The notes: generated by a model from the letters alone, not told the origin. A stretch of 64,000 bases of DNA from Nostoc sp. UHCC 0302 (GCF_038096175.1 NZ_CP151099.1:5127484-5191483), one strand, 5' to 3'. Shown: positions 26,747-35,818, counted from the first letter of the stretch. Numbers and translations: made by a program.

Positions 26747-28399
26747 ATGCTGAATTTAGTTTCAGCTAGCTGGGAGAGCGTTCCAACTCCAGCAGTTGAG
26801 CAACACAGGATTATTGCTGCCATTGACTTGGGAACAAATTCATTGCACATGGTAGTAGTAAAGATTGACCCGACACTACCAGCTTTTAGCATTATCGCCA
26901 GAGAAAAAGAAACTGTGAGATTGGGCGATCGCGATATTGCTATAGGGAATCTGAAACCAGAGATCATTGAAAAAGCGATCGCTGCCTTGGGACGCTTCCA
27001 AGAAGTTGCCAAAACTTTAAACGTTGAAACTATCGTTGCAGTGGCAACTAGTGCCGTGCGGGAAGCCCCTAATGGCAAAGATTTTCTGCACAAGGTAGAA
27101 GCGGAGTTAGGTTTAAGTGTGGACTTGATTTCTGGTCAAGAAGAAGCGCGACGAATCTACTTAGGTGTGCTGTCGGGGATGGAATTTAATAACCAGCCCC
27201 ACATGATTATTGATATCGGCGGCGGTTCCACAGAATTAATTTTGGGCGATAGTCATGAACCGCGTACTCTCACCAGTACCAAAATCGGTGCAGTCCGATT
27301 AACTAGCGAGTTAATTCACACTGACCCCATCAGCAATTCTGAATTTCAGTATCTGCAAGCCTATGCAAGGGGGATTTTAGAACGTTCTGTAGATGAAGTG
27401 CTGACAAACCTCCAATTTGGTGAATCTCCCCGTTTGGTAGGTACATCTGGCACGATTGAAACCTTAGCGATGGTTCATGCACGAGAAAAGTCAGGTGTTA
27501 TCCCTTCTACTCTTAATGGTTACCAGCTTAACGTCAAAGATGTACGGGAACTAGTAACTCGTTTGCGGAAGTTGAGTCACTCAGAAAGGGCTGCAATACC
27601 TGGAATGCCAGATAGGCGGGCTGAAGTGATACTCGCTGGTGCAGTAATTTTACAGGAAGCAATGACCCTTTTGGGTGCTGAGTCAGTGACAGTATGTGAG
27701 CGTTCTCTCCGGGAAGGTGTGATTGTAGACTGGATGCTTACCCACGGTTTAATTGAAGATAAACTGCGCTATCAAAGTTCAGTACGCGAGCGAAATGTCA
27801 TAAAACTTGCTAACAAGTACCACATTAATTTAGAGCATAGCGATCGCGTGGCAGCATTTGCCCATAGTTTATTTGACCAAACGCAAGGTACCTTACACCA
27901 CTGGGGAGCAGACGAGCGGCAATTACTATGGGCAGCTGCAATACTACATAATTGCGGTCATTATGTTAGCCATTCATCTCATCACAAGCACTCTTACTAT
28001 TTAATTCGTAATGGTGAATTACTTGGTTATACCGAAACCGAGATAGAAATCATTGCCAATTTAGCCCGTTATCATCGCAAATCACCACCCAAGAAAAAAC
28101 ATGAAACCTATCAGAATTTGTTAACGAAACACCATCGGCAAATGGTCAGTCAATTGAGCGCTATCTTAAGATTGGCTGTGGCATTAGATAGACGACAGAT
28201 TGGTGCGATCGCCCAAGTGCAATGTGAGTATTATCCAGAGTTTCAAAAGGTCAATTTATTAATTTTTCCATCTCAATCTGATGACGATTGTGCTTTAGAA
28301 CTCTGGAGTTTGGATTACAACAAAATAGTATTTGAGGCGGAGTTTGGTGTGAAATTAGTAGCAAATTTAGAAAAATCTACAGTTGCTACTTTTGCCTAA
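26747..28399 (+). CDS. ppx: Exopolyphosphatase (Ppx/GppA)
   Basis: Releases phosphate from polyphosphate ends (the family can also hydrolyse pppGpp). The 550-residue protein has the ASKHA phosphatase domain (AAIDLGTNSLHMVVV about 25-40; IDIGGGSTELILG; GTSGTIETLA) and a C-terminal HD-type helical domain (HNCGHYVSHSSHHKHSYYLI). Length matches the long cyanobacterial/proteobacterial form. ATG at 26747 with GAGAG upstream. A 10-bp hairpin just after the stop probably ends the transcript. Confidence 0.95.
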   Translation: MLNLVSASWESVPTPAVEQHRIIAAIDLGTNSLHMVVVKIDPTLPAFSIIAREKETVRLGDRDIAIGNLKPEIIEKAIAALGRFQEVAKTLNVETIVAVATSAVREAPNGKDFLHKVEAELGLSVDLISGQEEARRIYLGVLSGMEFNNQPHMIIDIGGGSTELILGDSHEPRTLTSTKIGAVRLTSELIHTDPISNSEFQYLQAYARGILERSVDEVLTNLQFGESPRLVGTSGTIETLAMVHAREKSGVIPSTLNGYQLNVKDVRELVTRLRKLSHSERAAIPGMPDRRAEVILAGAVILQEAMTLLGAESVTVCERSLREGVIVDWMLTHGLIEDKLRYQSSVRERNVIKLANKYHINLEHSDRVAAFAHSLFDQTQGTLHHWGADERQLLWAAAILHNCGHYVSHSSHHKHSYYLIRNGELLGYTETEIEIIANLARYHRKSPPKKKHETYQNLLTKHHRQMVSQLSAILRLAVALDRRQIGAIAQVQCEYYPEFQKVNLLIFPSQSDDDCALELWSLDYNKIVFEAEFGVKLVANLEKSTVATFA

Positions 28400-28405
28400 A
28401 AATTA

Positions 28406-28431
28406 AGGTGCGTTATTTAGTTAACGCACCT
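28406..28431 (+). terminator. Hairpin after ppx
   Basis: AGGTGCGTTA (28406-28415) and TAACGCACCT (28422-28431) form a perfect 10-bp stem with a 6-base loop, seven bases after the ppx stop. There is no T run, so factor-independent termination is uncertain. Confidence 0.5.
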
Positions 28432-28499
28432 ACTGATAGCTTGGATTTAACTACCTTTGGGAGTTATGATCAATATCAATACTTGAGACAAATAATATT

Positions 28500-28880
28500 A
28501 TGAATTTAGGCTTTTTGACAGTTCCTCCTAAGAAGACTCCTAAGCTAACTTACGAAGTACTGATTGAAAATGAACCAGATGGCACAGTTAAAGCAACCTT
28601 GTTAGGTTTAGCAGATTTTCAAAGTTCCGGTGCTACTAAAGAAGAAGCCATAAAAACGCTAATTCAGCGTTTGCAAGCACGTTTGGAGAAAGCGGAAATA
28701 GTTACTTTGGAAATGGAACCTCCTAAAACCGAACATCCTTGGATGAAATTTGCGGGTATGTTTAAGGATGATCCGCAATTTGATGAGGTGCAGGAACATA
28801 TAGAAGCCTATCGTCGTGAACTAGATACAGAAATGGAGGAATATTATCAGCAATTTGATGCAGAGGATCAAACTAAGTGA
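28500..28880 (+). CDS. HicB-like antitoxin of a type II toxin-antitoxin pair
   Basis: A 126-residue protein. Residues 18-70 resemble a HicB-like partial RNase-H fold (TYEVLIENEPDGTVKATLLG and GATKEEAIKTLIQRL). The C-terminal part, HPWMKFAGMFKDDPQFDEV followed by a charged helix, is typical of cyanobacterial antitoxins that wrap around a PIN-domain toxin. The last four bases overlap the start of the PIN gene (GTGA), a classic coupling. It is expected to neutralise that toxin and repress the operon. Confidence 0.8.
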   Translation: MNLGFLTVPPKKTPKLTYEVLIENEPDGTVKATLLGLADFQSSGATKEEAIKTLIQRLQARLEKAEIVTLEMEPPKTEHPWMKFAGMFKDDPQFDEVQEHIEAYRRELDTEMEEYYQQFDAEDQTK

Positions 28881-29299
28881 GTTTGTGGATACTTGATACT
28901 GATTGTGTCTCACTTTTTCAACGGCGGCATCCAAGCATAACACAGCGTGTCAATACAGCCAATGCTGAAGATATTGCCATAACAATAATTACAGCCGAAG
29001 AACAACTGCGAGGGAGGTTTAAAATTATTAAACAGGCTTCCTCATCTGATAAATTGATATTAGCTTATGCGAATCTACAAGCTAATTTAGACTTTTTTAA
29101 AAATGTCAAAATACTTGAATTGAACCGTGATGCTTTCAATTATTACGAAGACTTGATTGGTAAAAGAATCCGTATTGGTACACAAGATTTACGTATCGCG
29201 GCGATCGCGCTTTCAATGAATGCTATTTTAGTTACACGTAACCGCAAGGATTTTGAAAAAGTTCCTAATTTGCAACTAGAAGATTGGACAGTATCTTAA
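28877..29299 (+). CDS. PIN-domain toxin (VapC-type ribonuclease)
   Basis: A 140-residue PIN nuclease. Acidic metal ligands are visible at LWILDTDCVSLF (Asp7), TAEEQLRG (Glu), and GTQDLRIAAIAL (Asp), with VTRNRKDFEKVP at the end of the fold. The GTG start overlaps the antitoxin stop. It likely cleaves RNA when freed from its partner. The end meets a minus-strand 48-codon gene with which it overlaps by four bases. Confidence 0.88.
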   Translation: MSLWILDTDCVSLFQRRHPSITQRVNTANAEDIAITIITAEEQLRGRFKIIKQASSSDKLILAYANLQANLDFFKNVKILELNRDAFNYYEDLIGKRIRIGTQDLRIAAIALSMNAILVTRNRKDFEKVPNLQLEDWTVS

Positions 29300-29442
29300 T
29301 ATGGAGTGCTTGGGTTAACAGCAGTTTCATAGAGATGTACTGTTTCTGCATGAATATAGTGCTTCCCAATCCACTCATTGTAATTACCACCGCTCGTTTG
29401 TATATCTTTCGCTTCTGGCGTTTGCGGTTCTGTCATGGTCAT
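29296..29442 (-). CDS. 48-residue protein with the GGxYNExxGxxYI motif
   Basis: A short frame starting MTMTEPQTPEAKDIQTSGG and continuing NYNEWIGKHYIHAE. The central GGNYNEWIGKHYI matches the motif of the two proteins upstream on the same strand (GGNYNENIGRDYI and GGDYNESVGRDYI), which is the reason I believe it is, or was, coding. It starts 33 bases after the 120-residue gene ends, so it may be in the same transcript. No strong ribosome site. It may be a truncated copy that kept only the N-terminal module. Confidence 0.5.
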   Translation of the reverse strand: MTMTEPQTPEAKDIQTSGGNYNEWIGKHYIHAETVHLYETAVNPSTPY

Positions 29443-29475
29443 ATCTATCTGTTTGCAAGCGTGGTAATCAACTCA

Positions 29476-29838
29476 TTAGACATTTTTCACTTCCTGCCAG
29501 CCTTTAATCGCTCCAGTAATAAATGCCCCCGCCGGATTATCAATCGCTTTTTCAAATGCCGCCAACCCCCCTTCTTTAACAGCAGCTATAACTCGCTGTT
29601 TCCAAGTTGGGTCGCTTTCGATGCGCTTAACTACTTCTGTTGCCACTACCATATCTCTTGCTGGTGTGTCGGCAGGATAGCTAGTCTCTAGTTGTTTGAG
29701 CAACGCTTGTATTTCGGCTGCGGCTTGGATTAGGCTTTGCGGTTGTCCTGCGGCGTAGTAATTACCTTGGATGTAATCGCGCCCAATATTTTCGTTGTAG
29801 TTGCCGCCGCCAGTATTAATGGTGCGATCGCCTGTCAT
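29476..29838 (-). CDS. Small protein with N-terminal GGNYNENIGRDYIQGNYY module
   Basis: A 120-residue soluble protein. Residues 8-27 hold the module TINTGGGNYNENIGRDYIQG, common in cyanobacterial proteins and often found next to effector or NTPase domains. The rest is helical (LIQAAAEIQALLKQLETSYP; RVIAAVKEGGLAAFEKAIDN; AFITGAIKGWQE) and looks like a small oligomerising domain. Function is not established. Followed by the 48-residue paralogue-like ORF and preceded, 223 bp upstream, by a membrane protein with the same module. Confidence 0.75.
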   Translation of the reverse strand: MTGDRTINTGGGNYNENIGRDYIQGNYYAAGQPQSLIQAAAEIQALLKQLETSYPADTPARDMVVATEVVKRIESDPTWKQRVIAAVKEGGLAAFEKAIDNPAGAFITGAIKGWQEVKNV

Positions 29839-30061
29839 AAGTTTATTACCCTAGAAAAAGTGGTTTCGTATATTGTAGTTACTTTTACGTAGATTATTTC
29901 TCTTGCTAATACAAACTTTTTTACGTTTTCCTAAGTCGAGATATTATGACTTGTAGCAATAGGTGCAGACTTGCAACACTGCTATAACCTGCGAAGGCAA
30001 TAATAAAGGTGGGCAACTTCCAGTAATATGGATTAATTAACTATTTAGTAGTTAAACTAAT

Positions 30062-30991
30062 TTACTCAAGATTATTTATACTATTTTTCCAATTCATGTC
30101 AATTTCATTATCTATTTGGTCAATAGCTCTTCCAATCGCAAAGTATATATTACGTGAATGTTTACTGTGTTCAACAAAAATAGATGAATCACTTCTTTTA
30201 ATTCTATAAAGCCACCGTTTAAGTTTTTCTTGAAATAAATGAATAGTATATCCTCTGTAGAAAATATCATATTCATTATTTCCACGATATTCAAAATGTT
30301 CTATAAATTCTGAACCATTGGCAATATTTATTTTTTGATTTTGGTCGTGTTGGGCAATTCGAGTAATTTGATTAATTTCGTTAATTTGGTCATAAGCTTT
30401 AGTAAATAAATATATGAAAATTTGGTTTACTAATTCTTGTACGCTAATATTTTCATCCACACCAAAATATACTTTTACTTCTGGATGGTTGCGTAATTCT
30501 TCAGTCAATTCTTTTGCAAACTCAGATATTGCTTCTAATGCATTTGAGCTTTGAGTTATACTTTGCGTCAAAATATCCCTGAATTTATCAAATGTCTCAA
30601 CAATATTATTAGGGTTAACTTCTACTTCTTTATTTCCAATAGTAATATTTTGAATATTTTTACTTATAGAATCACGCCCAATATAATCTCCTCTAATATA
30701 ATCCCTTCCAACACTTTCATTATAATCACCACCCTTTGTATCAATTGTTCTTTGATTATTCGTTGTTGGGGTTATTTCCTTTATTGGGGGTAATATAGGT
30801 TGAATTTTAACTGCATTTTGATTCCTAAAATGTAAAAATATGCCTGAAAAAAAGAAAGTTAACCCTACTATGGTAAGAACAGGATTTCCTGTCAATGTAA
30901 TATGAATTAATGCAAGTAATAATGATATACCAAATGCACACAGTACTATAAGTAATAATGAGCTTCTTGATTTTGCCCTCAAAAAAAACAT
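30062..30991 (-). CDS. Membrane protein with GGDYNESVGRDYIRG module
   Basis: A 309-residue protein. Two N-terminal membrane helices (about 11-30 and 37-55) are followed by the module TIDTKGGDYNESVGRDYIRG with extra repeats (DYIGRDSISKN), which may form a beta-helix-like strand stack, then a soluble helical region with IVETFDKFRDILTQSITQ, and a C-terminal domain of unknown type. The module links it to the two small genes downstream. AT content is higher than in neighbouring genes. No enzyme signature is visible; I cannot name the family. Confidence 0.75.
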   Translation of the reverse strand: MFFLRAKSRSSLLLIVLCAFGISLLLALIHITLTGNPVLTIVGLTFFFSGIFLHFRNQNAVKIQPILPPIKEITPTTNNQRTIDTKGGDYNESVGRDYIRGDYIGRDSISKNIQNITIGNKEVEVNPNNIVETFDKFRDILTQSITQSSNALEAISEFAKELTEELRNHPEVKVYFGVDENISVQELVNQIFIYLFTKAYDQINEINQITRIAQHDQNQKINIANGSEFIEHFEYRGNNEYDIFYRGYTIHLFQEKLKRWLYRIKRSDSSIFVEHSKHSRNIYFAIGRAIDQIDNEIDMNWKNSINNLE

Positions 30992-31214
30992 TTACATAAC
31001 CACTAATATAAAAAATACGTATAAATAATTGATAGAATAATATCTAAGTATATATTTTGACACATTGTTACTAATTGCGTCACTAAAATAAGCTTGCACA
31101 GCCATAGGTAAACTCAGCTACATCTGAGTACTCTTGCCTTCACAAAACGACATAATTCGGTAAAATTGGGTAAAGCAATATTTGCACTTGTTAAACAAAG
31201 GCATCAGCAAGCCC

Positions 31215-32285
31215 ATGCAGCCGAAACTCAGTGTCTCTCAAATGCCCTTTGCCTTTCTACTGCTAATCGCCCCGTTTTTCCTGTGGGGGACGGCGATGGT
31301 GGCGATGAAAGGAGTGATACCTCACACCACACCTCTATTCATGGCAGGTGTGCGTTTGCTACCAGCTGGGGTGTTAATTTTAATCGTAGCAGCATTCATG
31401 GGTAGACCCCAGCCCAAGGGTTGGGCTGCCTGGCTATGGATTAGCTTATTTGCCTTGGTAGATGGAACGCTGTTTCAAGGTTTTTTGGCAGAAGGATTAG
31501 TTAGAACTACTGCTGGGTTGGGTTCTGTGATGATTGATTCACAACCCTTAGCTGTTGCTTTGTTGTCGTTGTGGTTATTCCAAGAACACATTGGTTTTTG
31601 GGGATGGCTGGGGCTAGGACTGGGAGTGACAGGTATTAGTTTAATTGGCTTGCCGGATGAGTGGATTTTCAATTTGCTAGGTTCAGGTGCAAATATCACA
31701 CTTGGTAACTGGCAAGATTTGTTTGCTAGTGGCGAGTGGTTAATGCTGTTAGCGGCACTATCAATGGCAGTGGGAACAGTGTTGATTCGGTATGTGTGTC
31801 GATATACCGACCCGGTAACTGCTACGGGATGGCACATGATTATAGGTGGGTTGCCATTGTGGGGAATTTCATCAGTTGTAGAGTCCCAGCAGTGGCAGAA
31901 TTTAGCAATATCTGATTGGGTGTCTTTGAGTTATGCTACCGTATTTGGCAGCGCGATCGCCTATGGGTTATTTTTCTACTTTGCTTCTAGCGGCAGTCTC
32001 ACTAGCTTAAGTTCCCTCACCTTCCTCACCCCCATCTTTGCCCTACTGTTTGGCAATCTCTTCCTCTCAGAAGTTCTTAGCCCTTTGCAGTGGGTAGGAG
32101 TATCCTTGACTTTAATCAGTATTTATCTTATTAATCAACGCGATATCTTAGCTGGGCAAAATAATACAGTTACTATCAACGAAAAATCTCCTACACATCA
32201 GCAACCAATTTTAGAAGCATCAGCCAAGAAGCTAAATCCCGTATCACTAACTGTCAGAGAATCTGAACCAGAAATTTCGCCCTAA
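31215..32285 (+). CDS. DMT-superfamily (EamA) transporter
   Basis: An inner-membrane carrier of about 356 residues with ten hydrophobic helices and two EamA repeats (PFFLWGTAMVAMKGVIPHTT early; later SLSYATVFGSAIAYGLFFYF with the SLTSLSSLTFLTPIFALLFG motif). Such proteins export metabolites or amino acids; the substrate is unknown. The open frame begins at a TTG (31182), but the ATG at 31215 gives a more usual short cytoplasmic start. The last 50 residues are hydrophilic. Confidence 0.9.
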   Translation: MQPKLSVSQMPFAFLLLIAPFFLWGTAMVAMKGVIPHTTPLFMAGVRLLPAGVLILIVAAFMGRPQPKGWAAWLWISLFALVDGTLFQGFLAEGLVRTTAGLGSVMIDSQPLAVALLSLWLFQEHIGFWGWLGLGLGVTGISLIGLPDEWIFNLLGSGANITLGNWQDLFASGEWLMLLAALSMAVGTVLIRYVCRYTDPVTATGWHMIIGGLPLWGISSVVESQQWQNLAISDWVSLSYATVFGSAIAYGLFFYFASSGSLTSLSSLTFLTPIFALLFGNLFLSEVLSPLQWVGVSLTLISIYLINQRDILAGQNNTVTINEKSPTHQQPILEASAKKLNPVSLTVRESEPEISP

Positions 32286-32308
32286 TCTGGAAAACTCTTG
32301 TACAGACG

Positions 32309-32326
32309 GACGCGATTAATCGCGTC
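32309..32326 (+). terminator. 18-bp palindrome followed by a T run
   Basis: GACGCGATTAATCGCGTC is a perfect palindrome 24 bases after the transporter stop, with an eight-T run 14 bases further (32341-32348). It may act as a terminator; it is also a member of the dispersed CGCGTCTCTA repeat family. Confidence 0.4.
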
Positions 32327-32434
32327 TCTACTGACAGGATTTTTTTTGTCACGTTAGAAGTTAACATTTAGACCACTTACAGTTATTGTTATATCCATGA
32401 CTTAAAAAGTACGTTCAGGCTGCAACTTCCAAAT

Positions 32435-33631
32435 ATGAGGCTACGCCATTCCTCAATCTTGATATTTACCTGTTTCTCTTGCCTGGGTTTTTACCCAAAT
32501 CGTGCAAGTACAGCCACACCTACCCCAGCATCTCAAATCGTAGTTGGGCAAGCCAGTTCTAAATCTCCTGTTGTGCTTAAAACTGGTAGTAAAGGGGCAG
32601 GTGTACAGTCTTTGCAAACCCAATTAAAGAAGTTAGGATACTTTAATGGTGTGGTGAATGGACGGTACAGAGCAAGTACACGAATTGCTGTAGCTAAATT
32701 CCAGAAAGCAAAGGCTTTAAAAAGAGTAGATGGTATTGCTGATGTCGCAACTCAACGGAGTCTGCAAGCGGCTTTTGCAGTCAAAAATCAGTCTGTCACC
32801 TCTTCGATTATTCCATCTCCAGTCGTCACTTCTGGGGTTGTTGCCTTTTCCCCAACTCCTCAGCCAACTCTTAAACCTCAGCCAACCGAGAGAGGTTTCA
32901 TTTGGTGGTCATTATTGGGACTTGGCTTTTTGGGAAGTGTTGGGGCCATCCTTTACCTGATTAGACGCTTTGGTCAGGTGAAAAAAGAACAAGAGTCCCC
33001 AACTTTAGAAACTGAAACTTTGGGTGAAGTTAACAAAGTCCCAGATACGCGGCAGTTATCTGAATTAGACAACACACGAAATGGACACTACAATCCTACA
33101 TCTGTAACCAGTTCACAAAGATTTATACCACTACCTAGTGCGAAATTGCTACCACCAGCAACAACTTCGCGACTGGCTAAAATCAATATTGTTGATGAAT
33201 TGATCAAAGACTTACACAGTAACGATTCGACAAAACGGCGCAAGGCTATTTGGGATTTGGGTCAACAGGGAGACTCACGGGCAATTCAACCACTAGTTGA
33301 GTTGATGGTTAACGCAGATTCTCAACAAACCAGCCTAATTTTGGCTGCTTTGGCGGAAATTGGTGGCCGTACACTCAAACCTATGAACCGTGCTTTAGCA
33401 ATCTCAATGCAAGATGAAAGCCCACAAGTGCGTCAAAATGCGATTCGTGACCTGACTCGTATTTATGACATGATGAATCAAATGGCTCAGATGTTGCGCC
33501 ATGCCCTAGAAGACCCTGATGCCGAAGTGCAGGCAACAGCGAGGTATGCTTTGACTCAAATGAATCGAATGCGTAGCTTGGGCGAACAACAGAGTTTACC
33601 AGAAGCTTCGCATAAAGATTCACAACATTGA
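32435..33631 (+). CDS. Peptidoglycan-binding / HEAT-repeat membrane protein
   Basis: A 398-residue protein. A signal-like helix (about 5-22) precedes a PG_binding_1 domain (LKTGSKGAGVQSLQTQLKKL; GYFNGVVNGRYRASTRIAVA; about 45-115), then a Pro-rich linker, a membrane helix (WWSLLGLGFLGSVGAILYLI, about 153-172), and a C-terminal HEAT-repeat region (LIKDLHSNDSTKRRKAIWDL and two to three more units to about 380). The PG-binding part should be outside and the HEAT part inside the cell, so it may connect the wall with cytoplasmic partners. Partners are unknown. Confidence 0.88.
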   Translation: MRLRHSSILIFTCFSCLGFYPNRASTATPTPASQIVVGQASSKSPVVLKTGSKGAGVQSLQTQLKKLGYFNGVVNGRYRASTRIAVAKFQKAKALKRVDGIADVATQRSLQAAFAVKNQSVTSSIIPSPVVTSGVVAFSPTPQPTLKPQPTERGFIWWSLLGLGFLGSVGAILYLIRRFGQVKKEQESPTLETETLGEVNKVPDTRQLSELDNTRNGHYNPTSVTSSQRFIPLPSAKLLPPATTSRLAKINIVDELIKDLHSNDSTKRRKAIWDLGQQGDSRAIQPLVELMVNADSQQTSLILAALAEIGGRTLKPMNRALAISMQDESPQVRQNAIRDLTRIYDMMNQMAQMLRHALEDPDAEVQATARYALTQMNRMRSLGEQQSLPEASHKDSQH

Positions 33632-33667
33632 AGAAGAAATCAGGGTACAAAATTGAGAATTCAGTAT

Positions 33668-33771
33668 CCAGAATTCAGAATTTTCTTCTGACTCCTGTAG
33701 AGACGCGTAGACCCTCGAAGAGCGGCTTCTCGTAAGAGTATAATCGCGTCTCTACTCCTGACTCCTGAATT
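33668..33771. repeat. GTAGAGACGCG/CGCGTCTCTAC inverted-repeat element
   Basis: Perfect 11-bp arms (33697-33707 and 33745-33755) flank a short GCGGCTTCTCGTAAGAG core and are themselves flanked by CTGACTCCTG and GAATTC pieces on both sides. Lies in the gap between two convergent genes. Confidence 0.7.
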
Positions 33772-33781
33772 CTTAATAAGT

Positions 33782-34237
33782 CTAAAAATATTTCAACTGA
33801 ATTTTGATATTGGTGTTCGGCCCTGCTACTAAAAATGCTGCTTCGCCGAATTTGGGCGCACTGGTGCGAATTTCTGGGTTTTGGGAAAAGCCAAAACCTT
33901 CAGTCGGCATACCAAGGTCATTACGATTAAGGGTACGGTCATTATTCTGATCGTGGATTACAGCAACAGCGTAATTACCTGCTTTTAAGTTCTCAAAGCT
34001 AATCTGCAAGGGAATTTCGGCAATCTTAGTACACTGCCTTTGTAAAACGCGATCACGATTATTGGGAAACCCTTGACTGTTAGCAAAAATACTAACGCAG
34101 ACTTGTCCTTGTTTATTTTTCAATCCATCTATTTCTATAGTTAATTTGCCGTTAAAATCGGCTTTAGCGTTAGATAACCAAGCTATATTTCCTACAACTG
34201 CCAGCAGCAACACGCTAAATTTTAATCTTCTGACCAT
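33782..34237 (-). CDS. Secreted DUF2141 family protein
   Basis: A secreted protein of about 151 residues with a signal peptide (MVRRLKFSVLLLAVVG to ...NAKA) and a DUF2141 beta-sandwich (LTIEIDGLKNKQGQVCVSIF; GNYAVAVIHDQNNDRTLNRN; LGMPTEGFGFS). DUF2141 proteins are widespread and of unknown function, with an EF-hand-like D-x-N-x-D segment that may bind calcium. The frame is open 44 codons further, but that extension runs through a repeat and would bury the signal peptide, so I start at 34237. Confidence 0.88.
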   Translation of the reverse strand: MVRRLKFSVLLLAVVGNIAWLSNAKADFNGKLTIEIDGLKNKQGQVCVSIFANSQGFPNNRDRVLQRQCTKIAEIPLQISFENLKAGNYAVAVIHDQNNDRTLNRNDLGMPTEGFGFSQNPEIRTSAPKFGEAAFLVAGPNTNIKIQLKYF

Positions 34238-34683
34238 AGAGTTTTTAGTACTATCGGTTTTATCCCAATTATGTATGAAGATGCATATAAAAAGACCCTT
34301 CTGTAGTCTTCCCTTGGCAAGTTGAATTACCCCCCTTAATCTCCCCTTATAAAGGCAGGGCTGTTTCATTCCATCTCAAACAGGATTTGTCAAGATGGTT
34401 AGCGAAAAAAATTGTAAGTAAGGGTGACTAAGAGATGAACTTTTAAGCACTTAAACAACAGTAAAATTATTCATTTTCTCGACACATTGGTAACAAAATA
34501 ATCAAATGCTTATAAAAAGAGTGTCCTTTATTTTTACTTTTGCCTTGTCATACTAATCTGTTGTGAGTATGAGTTGATTTTTACAATGCAAATTTTTCTA
34601 GCTGAAGATTATATTAAAAAATTAAACTTTTACAAATATAAATTATATAAAATACTTATTACAGGCGATTCTCTCAAATATTC
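34238..34683. other. Gap with a CCCCTTAATCTCCCC repeat and AT-rich promoter region
   Basis: A fragment of the dispersed CCCCCCTTAATCTCCCC element lies at about 34330-34357. The following 300 bases, upstream of the carbonic anhydrase, are AT-rich and likely hold its promoter. No gene is visible. Confidence 0.6.
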
Positions 34684-35433
34684 ATGAAATATCACACCAT
34701 TAACGAAGTCCTGGAAAATAATCAGGCTTGGGTTGCCGAAAAACTAGCTATAGACCCAACTTACTTTGAAAAGTTGGCCCACGGACAAAAACCACCTTTT
34801 CTTTACATTGGATGTTCTGATAGTCGTCTGCCCTTAACAAATTTTACCCGCACAGAACCCGGAGAGTTGTTTGTACATCGTAATATTGCTAATCAAGTTT
34901 CTCTAACAGATATTAACTTTTTAGCCGTTTTAGAATACGCAATTGCTCATCTCCATATTAAACACATTATTGTTTGTGGACACTATGATTGCGGTGGAAT
35001 TAAGGCGGCTTTAGAAGGGATTACAACCGGAATTATTGATAACTGGGTGAATCCAATTCGAGAACTCTATTTTCAAAAACAAGATGAAATTGATGCTTTG
35101 CCAACAAGAAAAGAACGTTTGAATCGTCTAGCAGAAATTAATGTTTTGGCACAGGTTAAAAATCTGTATCAAACTTCCATTATGCGTAAAGCATTGCATA
35201 ACCAAAATGCACCTACAGTTCATGGCTGGGTACTAGATATCAATACTGGATTAATCAAAGATTTGAATATATCAACTGTACAATGGCAATTGCCCTCATG
35301 CCCTTTGTTTTCCAAAGCATCTCTATTAACTCTACCTGATTTCAAACCAACGGATGGAGTTGCAGGTTGTTGTTGCGAAGAGTCTGTGAAAGCAGAATTA
35401 CCTATGATTGTTCAAGAAGGTTTGTTACAGTAA
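34684..35433 (+). CDS. Beta-class carbonic anhydrase
   Basis: Interconverts CO2 and bicarbonate. Zinc ligands and catalytic pair of the beta class are present: CSDSRLP (C44, D46, R48) and HYDCGG (His and Cys about 99-102). The 249-residue length and the C-terminal extension with Cys-rich GVAGCCCEESV resemble cyanobacterial enzymes of the IcfA/EcaB kind; no signal peptide is evident, so cytoplasmic or carboxysomal location is possible. The Cys triplet near the end is notable. Monocistronic by context. Confidence 0.93.
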   Translation: MKYHTINEVLENNQAWVAEKLAIDPTYFEKLAHGQKPPFLYIGCSDSRLPLTNFTRTEPGELFVHRNIANQVSLTDINFLAVLEYAIAHLHIKHIIVCGHYDCGGIKAALEGITTGIIDNWVNPIRELYFQKQDEIDALPTRKERLNRLAEINVLAQVKNLYQTSIMRKALHNQNAPTVHGWVLDINTGLIKDLNISTVQWQLPSCPLFSKASLLTLPDFKPTDGVAGCCCEESVKAELPMIVQEGLLQ

Positions 35434-35573
35434 GTCTGTATTTTAGTGAATTAAAAAGCCTCTATCACAAGGGAAATCTCAAGAGTTGTAGGACTCGTGC
35501 TATATGGCTTGGCAAGATAAAGATACTACCTTAAGTAGATTAGAATCCAAATAACATTGAAGCGAAGATAAGC

Positions 35574-35774
35574 TTATGTTGGTTCGTGACAAACGGCTTC
35601 TATGCGATACCCGTCATAATCAACTACAAAAGCCGCATAATAATTACGGTGGTAATGTGGACGTAATCTAGGCTTGCCATCGTCTTGATCTCCTAAAGCG
35701 AGCTTGTTCATAAAAAGCATCGACAGCCAGACAATTAGCAGCTACAAATGCCAGATGTAAATCCTCTCCTACAG
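35574..35774 (-). pseudogene. Frameshifted VOC-family (glyoxalase-like) gene fragment
   Basis: One minus-strand frame reads DLHLAFVAANCLAVDAFYEQ and then breaks; the adjacent frame continues LGDQDDGKPRLRPHYHRNYY and AAFVVDYDGYRIEAVCHEPT before a stop. Together these match the C-terminal half of a vicinal-oxygen-chelate protein (typical ending: RPHYHPNYYGAFVxDPDGxxIEAV). The N-terminal half is missing and there is a frameshift, so the gene is dead. The rest of the 35434-35818 gap has nothing else. Confidence 0.75.
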
Positions 35775-35818
35775 TTTAAGATTTACTTAGATAAATTAAC
35801 TGTTCATATTGCCTGCGG

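Noticed and set aside
29284-29691. 135-codon plus-strand frame after the PIN gene
   Set aside because: Antisense to two minus-strand genes sharing a conserved module; composition shadow-like.
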